Assembly: GCF_900604355.1 (NCBI RefSeq)
Contig: NZ_UWOE01000001.1
Coordinates: 3,658,001 to 3,722,000 of the forward strand
DNA: 64,000 nucleotides
Direction: 5' to 3'
From: Luxibacter massiliensis
Lineage (GTDB): Bacteria > Bacillota > Clostridia > Lachnospirales > Lachnospiraceae
The translations under genes were made by a program, and so were the position numbers. The notes below the pieces were generated by a model. The model saw only the letters and a program-made list of their open reading frames with translations. It searched no databases and was not told the origin of the DNA. Below, piece by piece: positions 51,683 through 59,901 of the stretch; positions within the stretch are counted from its first letter, which is position 1, and each line of letters begins with the position of its first letter.

Positions 51683-52555
51683 TCATTGTAAGTTCAGGTT
51701 AAATTTTATTTTTCTTGCCTCCGGAGTATTGGCCACTCCGCCTTCCCCTGTCTCTTTTAAAGAAATATGCATACTCTCCCCTACTTCTTTCATCGCATCG
51801 ATGACCTGATCCGGCGGGATTCTACTTACAATTCCGGCAAGAGCCATATCTGCGCTTGAAACGGCATTAACCGCACCTATCACATTCCGCTTAACGCAGG
51901 GCACTTCAACCAGTCCCGCCACCGGATCACAGACAAGCCCGAGAAGATTTTTGAGCGCCATAGCAGCCGCATGTGCGATCTGCTCTGCCGTTCCTCCCCT
52001 GAGGGATACCAGCGCCCCCGCAGCCATTGCCGATGCCGAGCCGATTTCAGCCTGACAACCGCCTGCCGCACCTGCAATAAAAGCCCGGGACGCAATAACC
52101 TGCCCTATCCCTGCGGCTGTATACATTGCCTCCGTGATCTCAGTATCCGATGCTGTTTTTCGGCTGTATATCGGAAGGAGCACTGCCGGAAGCACACCGC
52201 AGGCTCCGGCAGTCGGCGCTGCGACAATCCGGTGCATACAGGCATTCGACTCGCCCATCTCCAATGCCTGTGCAATCACTTCGGACATAAAATCCCCGCT
52301 CAGCGTATCGCCTTTTTCCATATAACTCCTCATCTGACCGCCCATGCCCCCTACAAGACCGCTGCGCGATTTCTGATCCTTATCGTAAGAATCTCCCGCT
52401 GCTTTCATAGCATTCCACATCTTCTGCATCATCTGAAAGGACGCCTGCTCTGTTACTTCCCGTTCCTCCATATCTGAATACTGTACCGCCTTCCAAAACG
52501 GAATACCTTCGCTGTTACACCTCTGTGTGATCTCATTTAAAGATGAATACGACAT
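51683..52555 (-). CDS. sdaAA: L-serine dehydratase, iron-sulfur-dependent, alpha subunit
   Basis: 290 residues covering the full SDH_alpha domain. Fe-S ligand cysteines are visible in GACGVLP, GGCQAEIG and CDPVAGLVEVPC. It converts L-serine to pyruvate and ammonia with the beta subunit encoded just upstream; the two genes overlap by one base. A housekeeping-type gene in a core-like stretch between mobile blocks. Confidence 0.95.
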   Translation of the reverse strand: MSYSSLNEITQRCNSEGIPFWKAVQYSDMEEREVTEQASFQMMQKMWNAMKAAGDSYDKDQKSRSGLVGGMGGQMRSYMEKGDTLSGDFMSEVIAQALEMGESNACMHRIVAAPTAGACGVLPAVLLPIYSRKTASDTEITEAMYTAAGIGQVIASRAFIAGAAGGCQAEIGSASAMAAGALVSLRGGTAEQIAHAAAMALKNLLGLVCDPVAGLVEVPCVKRNVIGAVNAVSSADMALAGIVSRIPPDQVIDAMKEVGESMHISLKETGEGGVANTPEARKIKFNLNLQ

Positions 52556-53220
52556 TACACTTCCTCCCCACGGATATACATAATACGCTCAATACCTTCC
52601 AACTTCTCCAGCATGGAGACTGTTTCCCGAGGAACCGTCTGATCTGTCTCTATCACCATTACTGCAAGTCCGCCCCTCTTATCCCGATAAAGCTGCAGAG
52701 TCGCAATATTAACATTCTTCCGCGACAAAATACCTGTTACTTCCGATACCATACCCGGACTGTCCTGATTGTGTATAATCAAAGTCGGACAGGAACCTGT
52801 ACAGTGTACTTCCGTATCATCCAGTTTATCGATCATAATCCGGCCTCCGCCAAGCGAGGATGCCTGTATTTTTATTGACAGTCCTGTTTTCCCTTCCACT
52901 TCCAGTACAGCCGTATTCGGATGTGCCCCTGGGAGCCGTATATTTGCAAAAGAAAAAGACAGCCCCTCCTGTTCTGCCAGTTCAAAGCTGTCCGGTATGC
53001 GCATATCATCCGGCTTCATACCAAGAAGCCCTGCGATAAGCGCCCGGTCTGTTCCGTGTCCGCTCCCTGTCGCTGCAAATGAACCGCTCAAGCTGATCAT
53101 GGCATTCACAGGCTCTTCTCCCAGCATTGTCCTTGTAACATACCCTATTCTGACCGCTCCCGCCGTATGGGAACTGGACGGGCCAACCATAACAGGGCCG
53201 AGAATATCAAATATGTTCAT
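52555..53220 (-). CDS. sdaAB: L-serine dehydratase, iron-sulfur-dependent, beta subunit
   Basis: 221 residues. An N-terminal SDH_beta domain has the GPSSSHTAGAVRIG motif, followed by a C-terminal ACT domain (TLIIHNQDSPGMVSEVTGIL) that probably binds serine. First gene of the two-gene operon. Confidence 0.95.
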   Translation of the reverse strand: MNIFDILGPVMVGPSSSHTAGAVRIGYVTRTMLGEEPVNAMISLSGSFAATGSGHGTDRALIAGLLGMKPDDMRIPDSFELAEQEGLSFSFANIRLPGAHPNTAVLEVEGKTGLSIKIQASSLGGGRIMIDKLDDTEVHCTGSCPTLIIHNQDSPGMVSEVTGILSRKNVNIATLQLYRDKRGGLAVMVIETDQTVPRETVSMLEKLEGIERIMYIRGEEV

Positions 53221-53352
53221 CTTCTATTTCTCCATTCTAATAATTTTAGCCGCAACATGGCGTCATATTCGTCCGACAGACATATTCAAGTGTAATTCTA
53301 ACAGATATCTTTTCCCGGTTGTATTACATCCATGTAAAAAGCACGTAAAAAT

Positions 53353-53387
53353 GCCGGACAGAATTAATACTTCTAACTCTGTCCGGC
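53353..53387 (-). terminator. Intrinsic terminator after the argF fragment
   Basis: A perfect 10-bp stem GCCGGACAGA / TCTGTCCGGC; on the minus strand it is followed by ATTTTTA. It ends leftward transcripts from the argF fragment. Confidence 0.8.
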
Positions 53388-53438
53388 ACTTGTCCGAAGA
53401 CGCCGCTTCAAAAATATGTTTACCTGCGGTATCTGTTC

Positions 53439-53864
53439 TTATTCTTCAATTCCCAGCGTAGCCATCATCACAGCCTTGATCGTATGCATACGGTTCTCTG
53501 CCTCGTCAAACACTTTAGACTGTTCGGACTCGAACACTTCGTCCGTCACTTCCATATCTTCTATATTAAAACGCTCACCCATTTCTTTTCCGATCTTTGT
53601 CTTCAGATCGTGGAATGCGGGAAGACAGTGCAGGAAGATCGCGCTGTCTTTTGCGTTTGCCATCACTTCTTTTGTCACTTTATATGGAGAGAGCTCTTTA
53701 ATCCTCTTCTCCCATACTTCGTCCGGCTCTCCCATGGATACCCATACATCTGTGTAGATAACGTCGGCATCTTTTGTTCCCTCTTTTACATCGGATGTCA
53801 GCGTGATCGTTGCACCTGATTCCTTTGCATACTCCTGACACTGTGCGACAAGCTCGTTTTGCTT
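53439..53864 (-). pseudogene. argF: Ornithine carbamoyltransferase, 3' fragment
   Basis: About 140 residues match the C-terminal half of ornithine carbamoyltransferase: NELVAQCQEYAKESGATITL, DADVIYTDVWVSMGEP, IFLHCLPAFHDLKTKIG (catalytic HCLP), NRMHTIKAVMMATLG. The N-terminal carbamoyl-phosphate domain is absent. Upstream of Gln-Asn-Glu-Leu-Val the sequence becomes unrelated and leads into an integrase remnant, so the gene was cut by element insertion or deletion. The nominal start further right is not native. Confidence 0.88.
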
Positions 53865-53933
53865 ATAATCTATGTTCAACAGACAATAGACACACATTTA
53901 ACTTTTCTGCGAAAAGTTTCCAAATAGGAAACC

Positions 53934-54042
53934 TTATATCCAAGGTATAATAATCTCCCAGGTCATATTCGTATAAACAGCTGTAGTCTGCTCGCTTGCA
54001 TGACCGGCCTGATTTGCCACCTCTGCCATGGTGTAGTCCTCA
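53934..54042 (-). pseudogene. C-terminal remnant of a tyrosine recombinase
   Basis: The minus-strand frame reads DYTMAEVANQAGHASEQTTA then VYTN before a foreign tail. This closely matches the end of the complete integrase at 55964-56800 (GYTMAEVSNQAGHASERTTA, IYTN), including the catalytic His and Tyr. It is a broken copy adjoining the argF fragment. Confidence 0.75.
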
Positions 54043-54063
54043 AATGGCGCATACAAACGGCTC

Positions 54064-54092
54064 GGAGCCGCCCTCACGGACGGCTCCTTTTT
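54064..54092 (+). terminator. Hairpin with T-run; shares 20 bp with 29485-29504
   Basis: GGAGCCG / CGGCTCC stem followed by TTTTT. The core CCGCCCTCACGGACGGCTCC also occurs at 29485-29504, a possible trace of shared ancestry of the two scar regions. Confidence 0.6.
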
Positions 54093-54099
54093 CGCTGAT

Positions 54100-55314
54100 T
54101 TATATATCCTTCTCATCCAGCAGAAAGTCAATGATATTATTATGGACAATACCATTCCTGCTTAGATCTACGATGTCACTGCTGATCACATATTTCGGAT
54201 AATTGTCATCGATCTTCTCCAGATTGCCAAATTCTCTTGCAATGCAGTCCTCTGACAGTACATAGGCCACCTGGATATAGAGTTTCTTCTGTCCTTTGTA
54301 ACATACGAAGTCAATTTCCTGAGTATCCAGTTTTCCTACCTTCACCTCATATCCCCGGCTCAACATTTCCAGATATACCACATTCTCCAACAGTTTACTT
54401 GTGTCGATCTGCTCACTGGCTTTGCTCACATTACGAAGCCCGATGTCACCAGCATAATACTTTTCTGTTGAAGCCAGGATGTTTTTCCCTTTTATATCAT
54501 ATCTTTCCGCTTTTGAAAGGATCATACCTGCCTGCAGCTTATCAATATAATTCAGCACCGTGTCCACTGTGGTTGATTGGCCGGCTGATATCAGGGAACG
54601 GCTGATCGAGCGTGCAGAGAACGGATTTCCGATATTGTCCAGCAGAAATTCCAGCAGCTTTCGCAAAAGACTCTCATTGCGAATGGCATATCTGGAGAGA
54701 ATATCTTTCATCACGACAGAATCATAGACATCCTCCAGATATGTGCGGACGGAATGTTCATCCGGCAGCACCAGGCGCATCGGCAGACCGCCATATTTCA
54801 GGTAATCCGTAAAAAGCTGTTCCCTGGTGTATGGGAGTCCATTGACCTCATAAAATTCCTGTATCTCGGACAACACAAAAGGATACACATGAAAAGAAAC
54901 ATATCGGCCTGCCATATTTGTTGCCAGTTCACCGGACAGCAATTTGCTGTTGGAGCCTGTCACATAGATATCGCAGTCAAAATCAATCCGGAAGGAAGGG
55001 ATGACTGAGTGCCACTCTGTTACATGCTGGATTTCATCCAGAAATAAGTATACTTTTCCATTTGCCTTTTCTACACGATTAGTTACATACTGATAAAAGG
55101 TATCCGCATCCTCCAGCTTTTTAAACCGTCTGGATTCAAAATTGATTTCAATAATATTCTCTTCCGCGACTCCGCGCTCCAGGAGGATGTCTCGTATCTG
55201 TGAGAGCAGGATGGTCTTTCCGCTTCTTCTAAGTCCAATCAACACCTTAATCAAATCCTGGTCTATAAAAGGTCGGATCCGATTCAGATATAGATTTCGT
55301 CTTATCATTTCCAT
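54100..55314 (-). CDS. AAA ATPase with DUF4143 domain
   Basis: About 404 residues from ATG 55314 (an ATG 30 bases further up is possible). An AAA_14 core has Walker A GLRRSGKT (about 28-35) and Walker B VYLFLDEIQHV; a sensor ITGSNS-like motif (VTGSNSKLLSGELAT) and a C-terminal DUF4143 region with a nuclease-like signature (ELLENVVYLEMLSRGYEVKV, EIDFVCYKG) follow. These ATPases are widespread in mobile DNA; their role is unclear. It is downstream of the recombinase cluster. Confidence 0.88.
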   Translation of the reverse strand: MEMIRRNLYLNRIRPFIDQDLIKVLIGLRRSGKTILLSQIRDILLERGVAEENIIEINFESRRFKKLEDADTFYQYVTNRVEKANGKVYLFLDEIQHVTEWHSVIPSFRIDFDCDIYVTGSNSKLLSGELATNMAGRYVSFHVYPFVLSEIQEFYEVNGLPYTREQLFTDYLKYGGLPMRLVLPDEHSVRTYLEDVYDSVVMKDILSRYAIRNESLLRKLLEFLLDNIGNPFSARSISRSLISAGQSTTVDTVLNYIDKLQAGMILSKAERYDIKGKNILASTEKYYAGDIGLRNVSKASEQIDTSKLLENVVYLEMLSRGYEVKVGKLDTQEIDFVCYKGQKKLYIQVAYVLSEDCIAREFGNLEKIDDNYPKYVISSDIVDLSRNGIVHNNIIDFLLDEKDI

Positions 55315-55427
55315 ACATTCCACATCCTTCATGAATTTTATCATTATTATACCTCACATTTTTATTATAATCAACTTTTTGTCATTTTATACAAGGACAT
55401 TTTTATCATCAGTTGTACACCGCCAGT

Positions 55428-55880
55428 CTACTTTTCATGCAAATACACATCTATCATTGTCAGCCGGCTTTTGTGTCGCCTCTTACTTCGATGCCTGATA
55501 TATTCATAGAAAATAAACTCATGCCGAAATTCATGCAAGGGAAATGGAAGACCATATTTTTTGAGTTCCTTCCTATAAATAGCCGCAGATTTTGTAAAAA
55601 TCATATCAGTGTCACAATTAATAGAAAGAAGCAAATTTCTTAATTCTTTTGTGACTCGATATGCGTGTCCACAAATGTCAACGTAGGGTTTTCCTGTCTT
55701 TTTTGCAACAGTCCAGACAGCGTTCCCTTTAAGATTACTCTTTTTCATTCTTGTCAGATCAGCTATACAGATTGGGGTCTGATACATTAAGCCGACTAAA
55801 GCTGCCAGTTCCAGATTTCCTTCCGTTATCAGCTGATTCATCAGTCGCTTTCCCTGACGTGCCTTGTCACAAATACTCAT
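55428..55880 (-). CDS. Degenerate tyrosine-recombinase-like protein B
   Basis: 150 residues resembling the catalytic domain of a tyrosine recombinase. The box I Arg is replaced (TPICIADLTRM), the Lys region KTGKPYVD and box II HEFRHEF are kept, and the end is RLTMIDVYLHEK without a clear catalytic Tyr motif. It is a paralogue of the protein at 57053-57538 (shared AALVGLMYQTPI/AALIGLMYQMPI). It could be a DNA-binding accessory factor. The ATG is preceded by AAAGGAGATG. Confidence 0.65.
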   Translation of the reverse strand: MSICDKARQGKRLMNQLITEGNLELAALVGLMYQTPICIADLTRMKKSNLKGNAVWTVAKKTGKPYVDICGHAYRVTKELRNLLLSINCDTDMIFTKSAAIYRKELKKYGLPFPLHEFRHEFIFYEYIRHRSKRRHKSRLTMIDVYLHEK

Positions 55881-55963
55881 TTTGCATACATCTCCTTTTC
55901 TAAGTTTATTTTTATCGTGTGTTCCGGCTTGACTGCGGGGGATTTCACATCATTCGTATCTAG

Positions 55964-56800
55964 TTAAAGCAGATTCGCCTTCTCCTTCATCTTCTGCCGG
56001 CTGGCATTCGTATAAATAGCCGTAGTCCGCTCGCTGGCATGGCCCGCCTGGTTTGAGACCTCTGCCATCGTATAGCCCATCTCCAGGGCCCGGGAACAGA
56101 AGTAATGCCGGAGCGAGTGCGGTGTGATCTTATCTGAACACTGATTAAAAAACCGGTTCACACTGCTGCGGTGGAGTTTCCCACCGTTCCTGCTGATAAA
56201 CATATACTCAGACTGGGAGTTCCTTTCTTTCAGATACTCCCGGACTGCATGAATGATCTTGTCATTGATGAACACGATCCTTTGCTTATTCCCTTTCCCA
56301 ATTACCAGAAGCTCTCTTGCCTGCAAATCCATGTCCCTAAGACTGATATTGATGCACTCACTGACCCGCAGACCTGCGTAGGCCAGGACTGTTGCAATGG
56401 CATAATTCCGCTTCCCGGTATTTACCAAAACCTTCTGCAGAAACGCATCCACCTCCTCTTTTTCTATATCCGCCGGGCTTGCAATCTCCTGCTGGAATTT
56501 CAGCCGGTCCTCCCGCATAATTACCAGATCTTCCTGAATGCCAGACTTGATCAGAAATTCATTAAAGCTGGAAAGCGAAGATAGTTTCGTATCAATGCTT
56601 TTAAATTTCAGCCTCTTGACATTCTGAAGGTATGACCGGAAATCCAGAATGTTGGTATGGTAAAGCAGCGTCAGTTCCTCCCCAAACGTGTCCCTGTACC
56701 ACCGACAGTATTCATCAACGTGCCTGCTATAAGTCTGAATGGTATTTTTCGCTTTCCCCTGTTCCTTCAGATAAATTCTATAATCATCCAGTAATGCCAT
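55964..56800 (-). CDS. Tyrosine recombinase/integrase, complete
   Basis: 278 residues from ATG 56800 (GAGGGGAATG upstream). An N-terminal SAM-like core-binding domain (~1-100) precedes a catalytic domain with all residues: Arg in GLRVSE, Lys in GKGNKQR, HxLR in TPHSLRH, His in NQAGHAS and Tyr in IYTN. XerC/D-like in size. It lies between two degenerate relatives and next to repeats at 56821-56933. It probably integrates or inverts element DNA. Confidence 0.93.
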   Translation of the reverse strand: MALLDDYRIYLKEQGKAKNTIQTYSRHVDEYCRWYRDTFGEELTLLYHTNILDFRSYLQNVKRLKFKSIDTKLSSLSSFNEFLIKSGIQEDLVIMREDRLKFQQEIASPADIEKEEVDAFLQKVLVNTGKRNYAIATVLAYAGLRVSECINISLRDMDLQARELLVIGKGNKQRIVFINDKIIHAVREYLKERNSQSEYMFISRNGGKLHRSSVNRFFNQCSDKITPHSLRHYFCSRALEMGYTMAEVSNQAGHASERTTAIYTNASRQKMKEKANLL

Positions 56801-56820
56801 GCTTCTCATTCCCCTCTGCG

Positions 56821-56933
56821 ATTATGTTGCGTTCACTTTTCAGTGATGTGTACGTAATTATGTTGCGTTCAGATGGGATTACCCCTGCCTCGCTCAGCTC
56901 CAACACAACATAATTGCTATTATGTTGCGTTCA
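56821..56933. repeat. Repeats ATTATGTTGCGTTCA next to the integrase
   Basis: Direct copies at 56821-56835, 56857-56871 and 56919-56933, plus a degenerate inverted copy (CAACACAACATAATTG) at 56901-56916. They lie in the ~250-bp gap upstream of the integrase gene. They may be recombinase arm sites or regulator sites. Confidence 0.78.
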
Positions 56934-57052
56934 GAAAATGGCATGGTTCTGACACGCTTCCTATATATAATCCATACGTTTCACAGCATAAAAACGCAAA
57001 AAGGACAGCAGATTTTTTCCGCTGTCCGATCTGGATGATTTCAGGGGGCAGC

Positions 57053-57538
57053 TTAGGTGCCGCTCACCCTTTTGAAAATCAGCTTCCCGTCCTTTACCTC
57101 AACGGTGAAGCGCTGGGCTGGTTTGGACTGTTTCTTCCGTCTCTGACATTCAAGCAGTTCTTCGTTCCTCAAATATTCACACCGGAAGTCATTTAGATGA
57201 TAATACCCCCAATATATGTGGAATAAATGTATATAATACTCCTTCTTCCGTGTGAAGATGAAATCAGAGTCCCTGTTGATAGAATTTAGAAGACTCCTCA
57301 GCTGTCTGGTGATCCGATAAGGATTGCCATGCCGGTTCGTATAAGGTTTTCCATATTTGGCAGAGATCTTTAAAACATTCCTCCCGGAAAGGTCACTTTT
57401 CCGCAGCTTTATCGCATCCCCTATCCGAATCGGCATCTGGTACATCAACCCGATTAACGCTGCTTTTTCCAGTTCCCCTTCCGCAATGAATTGTTTCATC
57501 AGCTGCTTCCCCATTTTTGCTTTTTCATAGGAAATCAT
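57053..57538 (-). CDS. Degenerate tyrosine-recombinase-like protein A
   Basis: 161 residues. The box I Arg is kept (MPIRIGDAIKLRKSDL), the Lys region SAKYGKPYTN is kept, but box II reads NDFRCEY with the His lost, and the C-terminus (RFTVEVKDGKLIFKRVSG) is a beta hairpin, not a Tyr motif. It overlaps the 101-residue gene upstream by four bases. Together with protein B it complements the missing residues only if the two cooperate, which is speculation. Confidence 0.65.
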   Translation of the reverse strand: MISYEKAKMGKQLMKQFIAEGELEKAALIGLMYQMPIRIGDAIKLRKSDLSGRNVLKISAKYGKPYTNRHGNPYRITRQLRSLLNSINRDSDFIFTRKKEYYIHLFHIYWGYYHLNDFRCEYLRNEELLECQRRKKQSKPAQRFTVEVKDGKLIFKRVSGT

Positions 57539-57840
57539 CCACCATCTTCTCCTTTCCTGACAGCTTCCAGGATTTTCTCTCCCTGCTGTACAAACACCTG
57601 CTTTTCCGGTTCTTTTTCATATATCTTCCAGAGCCGCTGATGCAGAGCTTCCAGATTCCTGACATCTCCCTGTGTGTTATTTGCCAGCATCCGGAGAAAA
57701 GGGAAGATCATCGTATGCCGGATATTCTTCCCAGCCAATACAGACTTCTGTTCCTGTCCATACACTTCATAGAGGCATCCCAGGATAATATCCGGATCCG
57801 TGATAAACTTGATCTCAGGTTTCACCCATTCCTTTTTCAT
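57535..57840 (-). CDS. Hypothetical protein
   Basis: 101 residues, largely helical (PDIILGCLYEVYGQEQKSVL; NLEALHQRLWKIYEKEPEKQ). No family is recognised. It is coupled by overlap to the recombinase-like gene downstream, and 19 bp separate it from the DUF5348 gene. Confidence 0.6.
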   Translation of the reverse strand: MKKEWVKPEIKFITDPDIILGCLYEVYGQEQKSVLAGKNIRHTMIFPFLRMLANNTQGDVRNLEALHQRLWKIYEKEPEKQVFVQQGEKILEAVRKGEDGG

Positions 57841-57859
57841 GTTCGCCCTCCTGACAAGA

Positions 57860-58090
57860 TTATTCGTACCAATCCGCCCGGACTGTCAGGCCGTCCAGCC
57901 GGATCTTCGGAACTCCCACAAGATACCAGTCATCATCCATTTCAATCCGAACCGGCACCCAGTCTCCATCCATCTCCACATCAAAGCAGTCCCCACAATG
58001 CAGACCGCCGTAATAGCTTCCGTTTCCAAAGTAGATGTCATACCTCCCAGATTCCCGGTCATAGCATAAAACGCCTTTTTTCTTTACCAT
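57860..58090 (-). CDS. DUF5348 domain protein
   Basis: 76 residues: VLCYDRESGRYDIYFGNGSY, GGLHCGDCFDVEMDG, WVPVRIEMDDDWYLVG, LDGLTVR. This fits the small beta-barrel DUF5348 family, frequent in Firmicutes elements and often near relaxase or integrase genes. Function unknown. First gene of the leftward integrase-region operon. Confidence 0.85.
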   Translation of the reverse strand: MVKKKGVLCYDRESGRYDIYFGNGSYYGGLHCGDCFDVEMDGDWVPVRIEMDDDWYLVGVPKIRLDGLTVRADWYE

Positions 58091-58291
58091 AGTAATTTCC
58101 TCCTGTATTTTTACTTTTCATAAGAATAATAGGGCTGCATTTTCGCAGAGTGGATGATTTTCTGTTTGTTCTACTAAAACTTCCCTTAACGCTTCATATG
58201 GCTCTGTTACTTATTTCATACGTATGGGATGCGTAAATAGCAACTTTTATTGAAAAAATCCGAACAAAACTATATTTTGTTGTATTTTTGT

Positions 58292-58320
58292 TTGACACAT
58301 ACTATATATGGTAATATACT
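58292..58320 (+). promoter_or_regulatory. Shared-type promoter
   Basis: TTGACA (58292-58297), a 17-bp spacer and TATACT (58315-58320). The spacer carries ACTATATATGGTA, related to the promoters at 18565 and 32717. Confidence 0.75.
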
Positions 58321-58324
58321 TACT

Positions 58325-58488
58325 TTGTAATCATTACTTGTGTTTATCCGGAAAAGGATATGCTGTTTAGGTTTGTAATCAGTCAGGGGGATATTCTGCT
58401 ATTAGAGCAGTACCTTCTGGCTTTTTTTATTTTGCAGAGATTTCTGTACGAAGTTTGAGAATGAGCCCCCGGCTTCATTCTTTTTTTT
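58325..58488 (+). ncRNA. Leader RNA with two tandem intrinsic terminators, second copy
   Basis: Homologous to 32751-32918: ATCC-GGAAAA-GGAT hairpin, GCTGTTTAGGTTTGTAATCA block, terminator 1 at 58382-58428 (GTCAGGGGGATAT / GTACCTTCTGGC, inner CTGCT/AGCAG, then seven T) and terminator 2 at 58457-58488 (GAATGA / TCATTC, then eight T). Sequence differences keep the pairing. Confidence 0.75.
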
Positions 58489-58557
58489 ATGCCTAAAAGC
58501 AGGAAAGGAGGATTGCAGGAATATTCCGGAGGAACACGCCACAAGAAAGGAGAAAAA

Positions 58558-59397
58558 ATGAGATTAGAATTTAGTATTGTATTATTTGAAAATGAAGGTT
58601 ACGCAACAGCAAGGAGGAATACGGGTATCAATGAAATACTTGCCTCTAAAGCAGGAGATACTGGTTATGTAATGGATGATGACAGCTATCGCATATTTAC
58701 GCTGGATCCATACGCCTGGAAATGGTGGCTTAATCCCAGATTACATCGTCCAGATTTTTGCTCTTGTTACAGTTCTTCTACTGAATCTGATTGTGACAAT
58801 CCAGCTATACAGGAAAGAATCATAAAAGCGCTGGAAGATTGGCAGAAGAAATACTTACGGGCAAATGAGACGATTAAGTTGATCAGCAGTGGTAAGCATA
58901 TCCTGTATCACTGTGACGTGGAAACCGTATGCGGAGATGCAGAAATCTACTGTTTTGATTCTGTCATCGATACTATGGAGGATCATGCTCAGGCAGAGAT
59001 CATCACAGGGAACTCTTTCATTAAGAATGTTCAGGGAAACGCCCAGATCCAATGCCTGGATGACCATGCTATGATCACTAATTTGTGCGAAAATGCAGTT
59101 GTCCATAAAATGAAAGATATTTCACTTATTCATCATGCATATAGGGATAGCCAGATCCATACCATGCAGGACAACTCCCGTATTCTGAGCTTGAATGGAA
59201 ATGCACGGCTTGGGACAATGAACGGGCATACAATCGTTGACCTGGCATCGGGCCAGTCGGTCATTGAAAAGGTTTCGTGTGGCTGCGCTGTCCTGGGATT
59301 ATCTCATGACGCGCAGATCAAAAAAGTAGAATCCGGAGCTACAGTCCTCCCGCTTCATGTGGATGGTTACCATGGCTCGACCATGCCGTTCTCGTAA
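58558..59397 (+). CDS. Repeat-rich, beta-helix-like protein
   Basis: 279 residues from ATG 58558 (AAAGGAG nine bases upstream). Residues ~1-120 form a charged/aromatic domain; residues ~120-260 contain at least seven repeats of about 18-20 residues with the pattern GNAxIxxMxDxA or DxSxIxxMxxNA (NVQGNAQIQCLDDHA, HTMQDNSRILSLNGNARL). This looks like a right-handed parallel beta-helix. No signal peptide is present. It is expressed behind the conserved leader, so it belongs to the element regulon. Function unknown. Confidence 0.72.
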   Translation: MRLEFSIVLFENEGYATARRNTGINEILASKAGDTGYVMDDDSYRIFTLDPYAWKWWLNPRLHRPDFCSCYSSSTESDCDNPAIQERIIKALEDWQKKYLRANETIKLISSGKHILYHCDVETVCGDAEIYCFDSVIDTMEDHAQAEIITGNSFIKNVQGNAQIQCLDDHAMITNLCENAVVHKMKDISLIHHAYRDSQIHTMQDNSRILSLNGNARLGTMNGHTIVDLASGQSVIEKVSCGCAVLGLSHDAQIKKVESGATVLPLHVDGYHGSTMPFS

Positions 59398-59430
59398 TAG
59401 AAACTGTAGTAAATATCTTATGAAAGAACT

Positions 59431-59463
59431 CAAGGGACGCTGTGTAAAAAGCAGCGCCCCTTG
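59431..59463. terminator. Hairpin after the repeat protein gene
   Basis: CAAGGG-ACGCTG / CAGCG-CCCCTTG stem; no long T-run on the plus strand, so efficiency is uncertain. Confidence 0.5.
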
Positions 59464-59484
59464 ATGGTTTTAACGATTATTATT

Positions 59485-59901
59485 TTATGCAATCTCAAAC
59501 CGATACCCGACACCATATACGGTATGAAGATACCGAGGGTGCCGTGGATCTTTCTCCAGCTTCTTCCGCAGGCTGCCGATCAAACAGTAAGCACTGCTGT
59601 ACATTTCTTCCCTTATATCCGTTTCTCCATAGATCATGCGACAGATCTGCGCATAGGTATACACACGCCCTGGATGCCGGGCCATGACTGCGAGGATATC
59701 AAATTCCCTAGCAGTCAACAGCACCTCTTTTTCCTCCACCATAACCTTACGCTGGAGCATATCTAGGAAAAATCCCGGATATAGGATCTGTTGCGGCTCC
59801 ATGTAGATTTTTACCCCCTCCAGAGCCTGGAGCTTTCTTTTGATGCTGCAGATCTCCGGCATCCGCTCCTCTGGAAATTCAATCACCATTTGCTTTCTCA
59901 A
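59485..59901 (-). CDS. Stand-alone winged-helix (OmpR C-terminal type) protein
   Basis: 138 residues: an N-terminal ~50 residues of unknown fold, then a complete Trans_reg_C winged helix (VLLTAREFDILAVMARHPGR; RYLHTVYGVGYRFEIA). No receiver. Same length and layout as the protein at 15232-15648, although sequence identity is modest outside the winged helix. It probably binds DNA constitutively or with a partner. It converges on the repeat-protein gene. Confidence 0.78.
   Translation of the reverse strand: MRKQMVIEFPEERMPEICSIKRKLQALEGVKIYMEPQQILYPGFFLDMLQRKVMVEEKEVLLTAREFDILAVMARHPGRVYTYAQICRMIYGETDIREEMYSSAYCLIGSLRKKLEKDPRHPRYLHTVYGVGYRFEIA

Noticed and set aside
53865..53897. Native start of the argF protein at 53897
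   Set aside because: The first residues (MCVYCLLNIDYK) do not belong to ornithine carbamoyltransferase, and the N-terminal domain is missing.
56821..56933. Possible CRISPR array
   Set aside because: Only three short 15-bp direct repeats with unequal spacing (36 and 62 bp), and no cas genes nearby.
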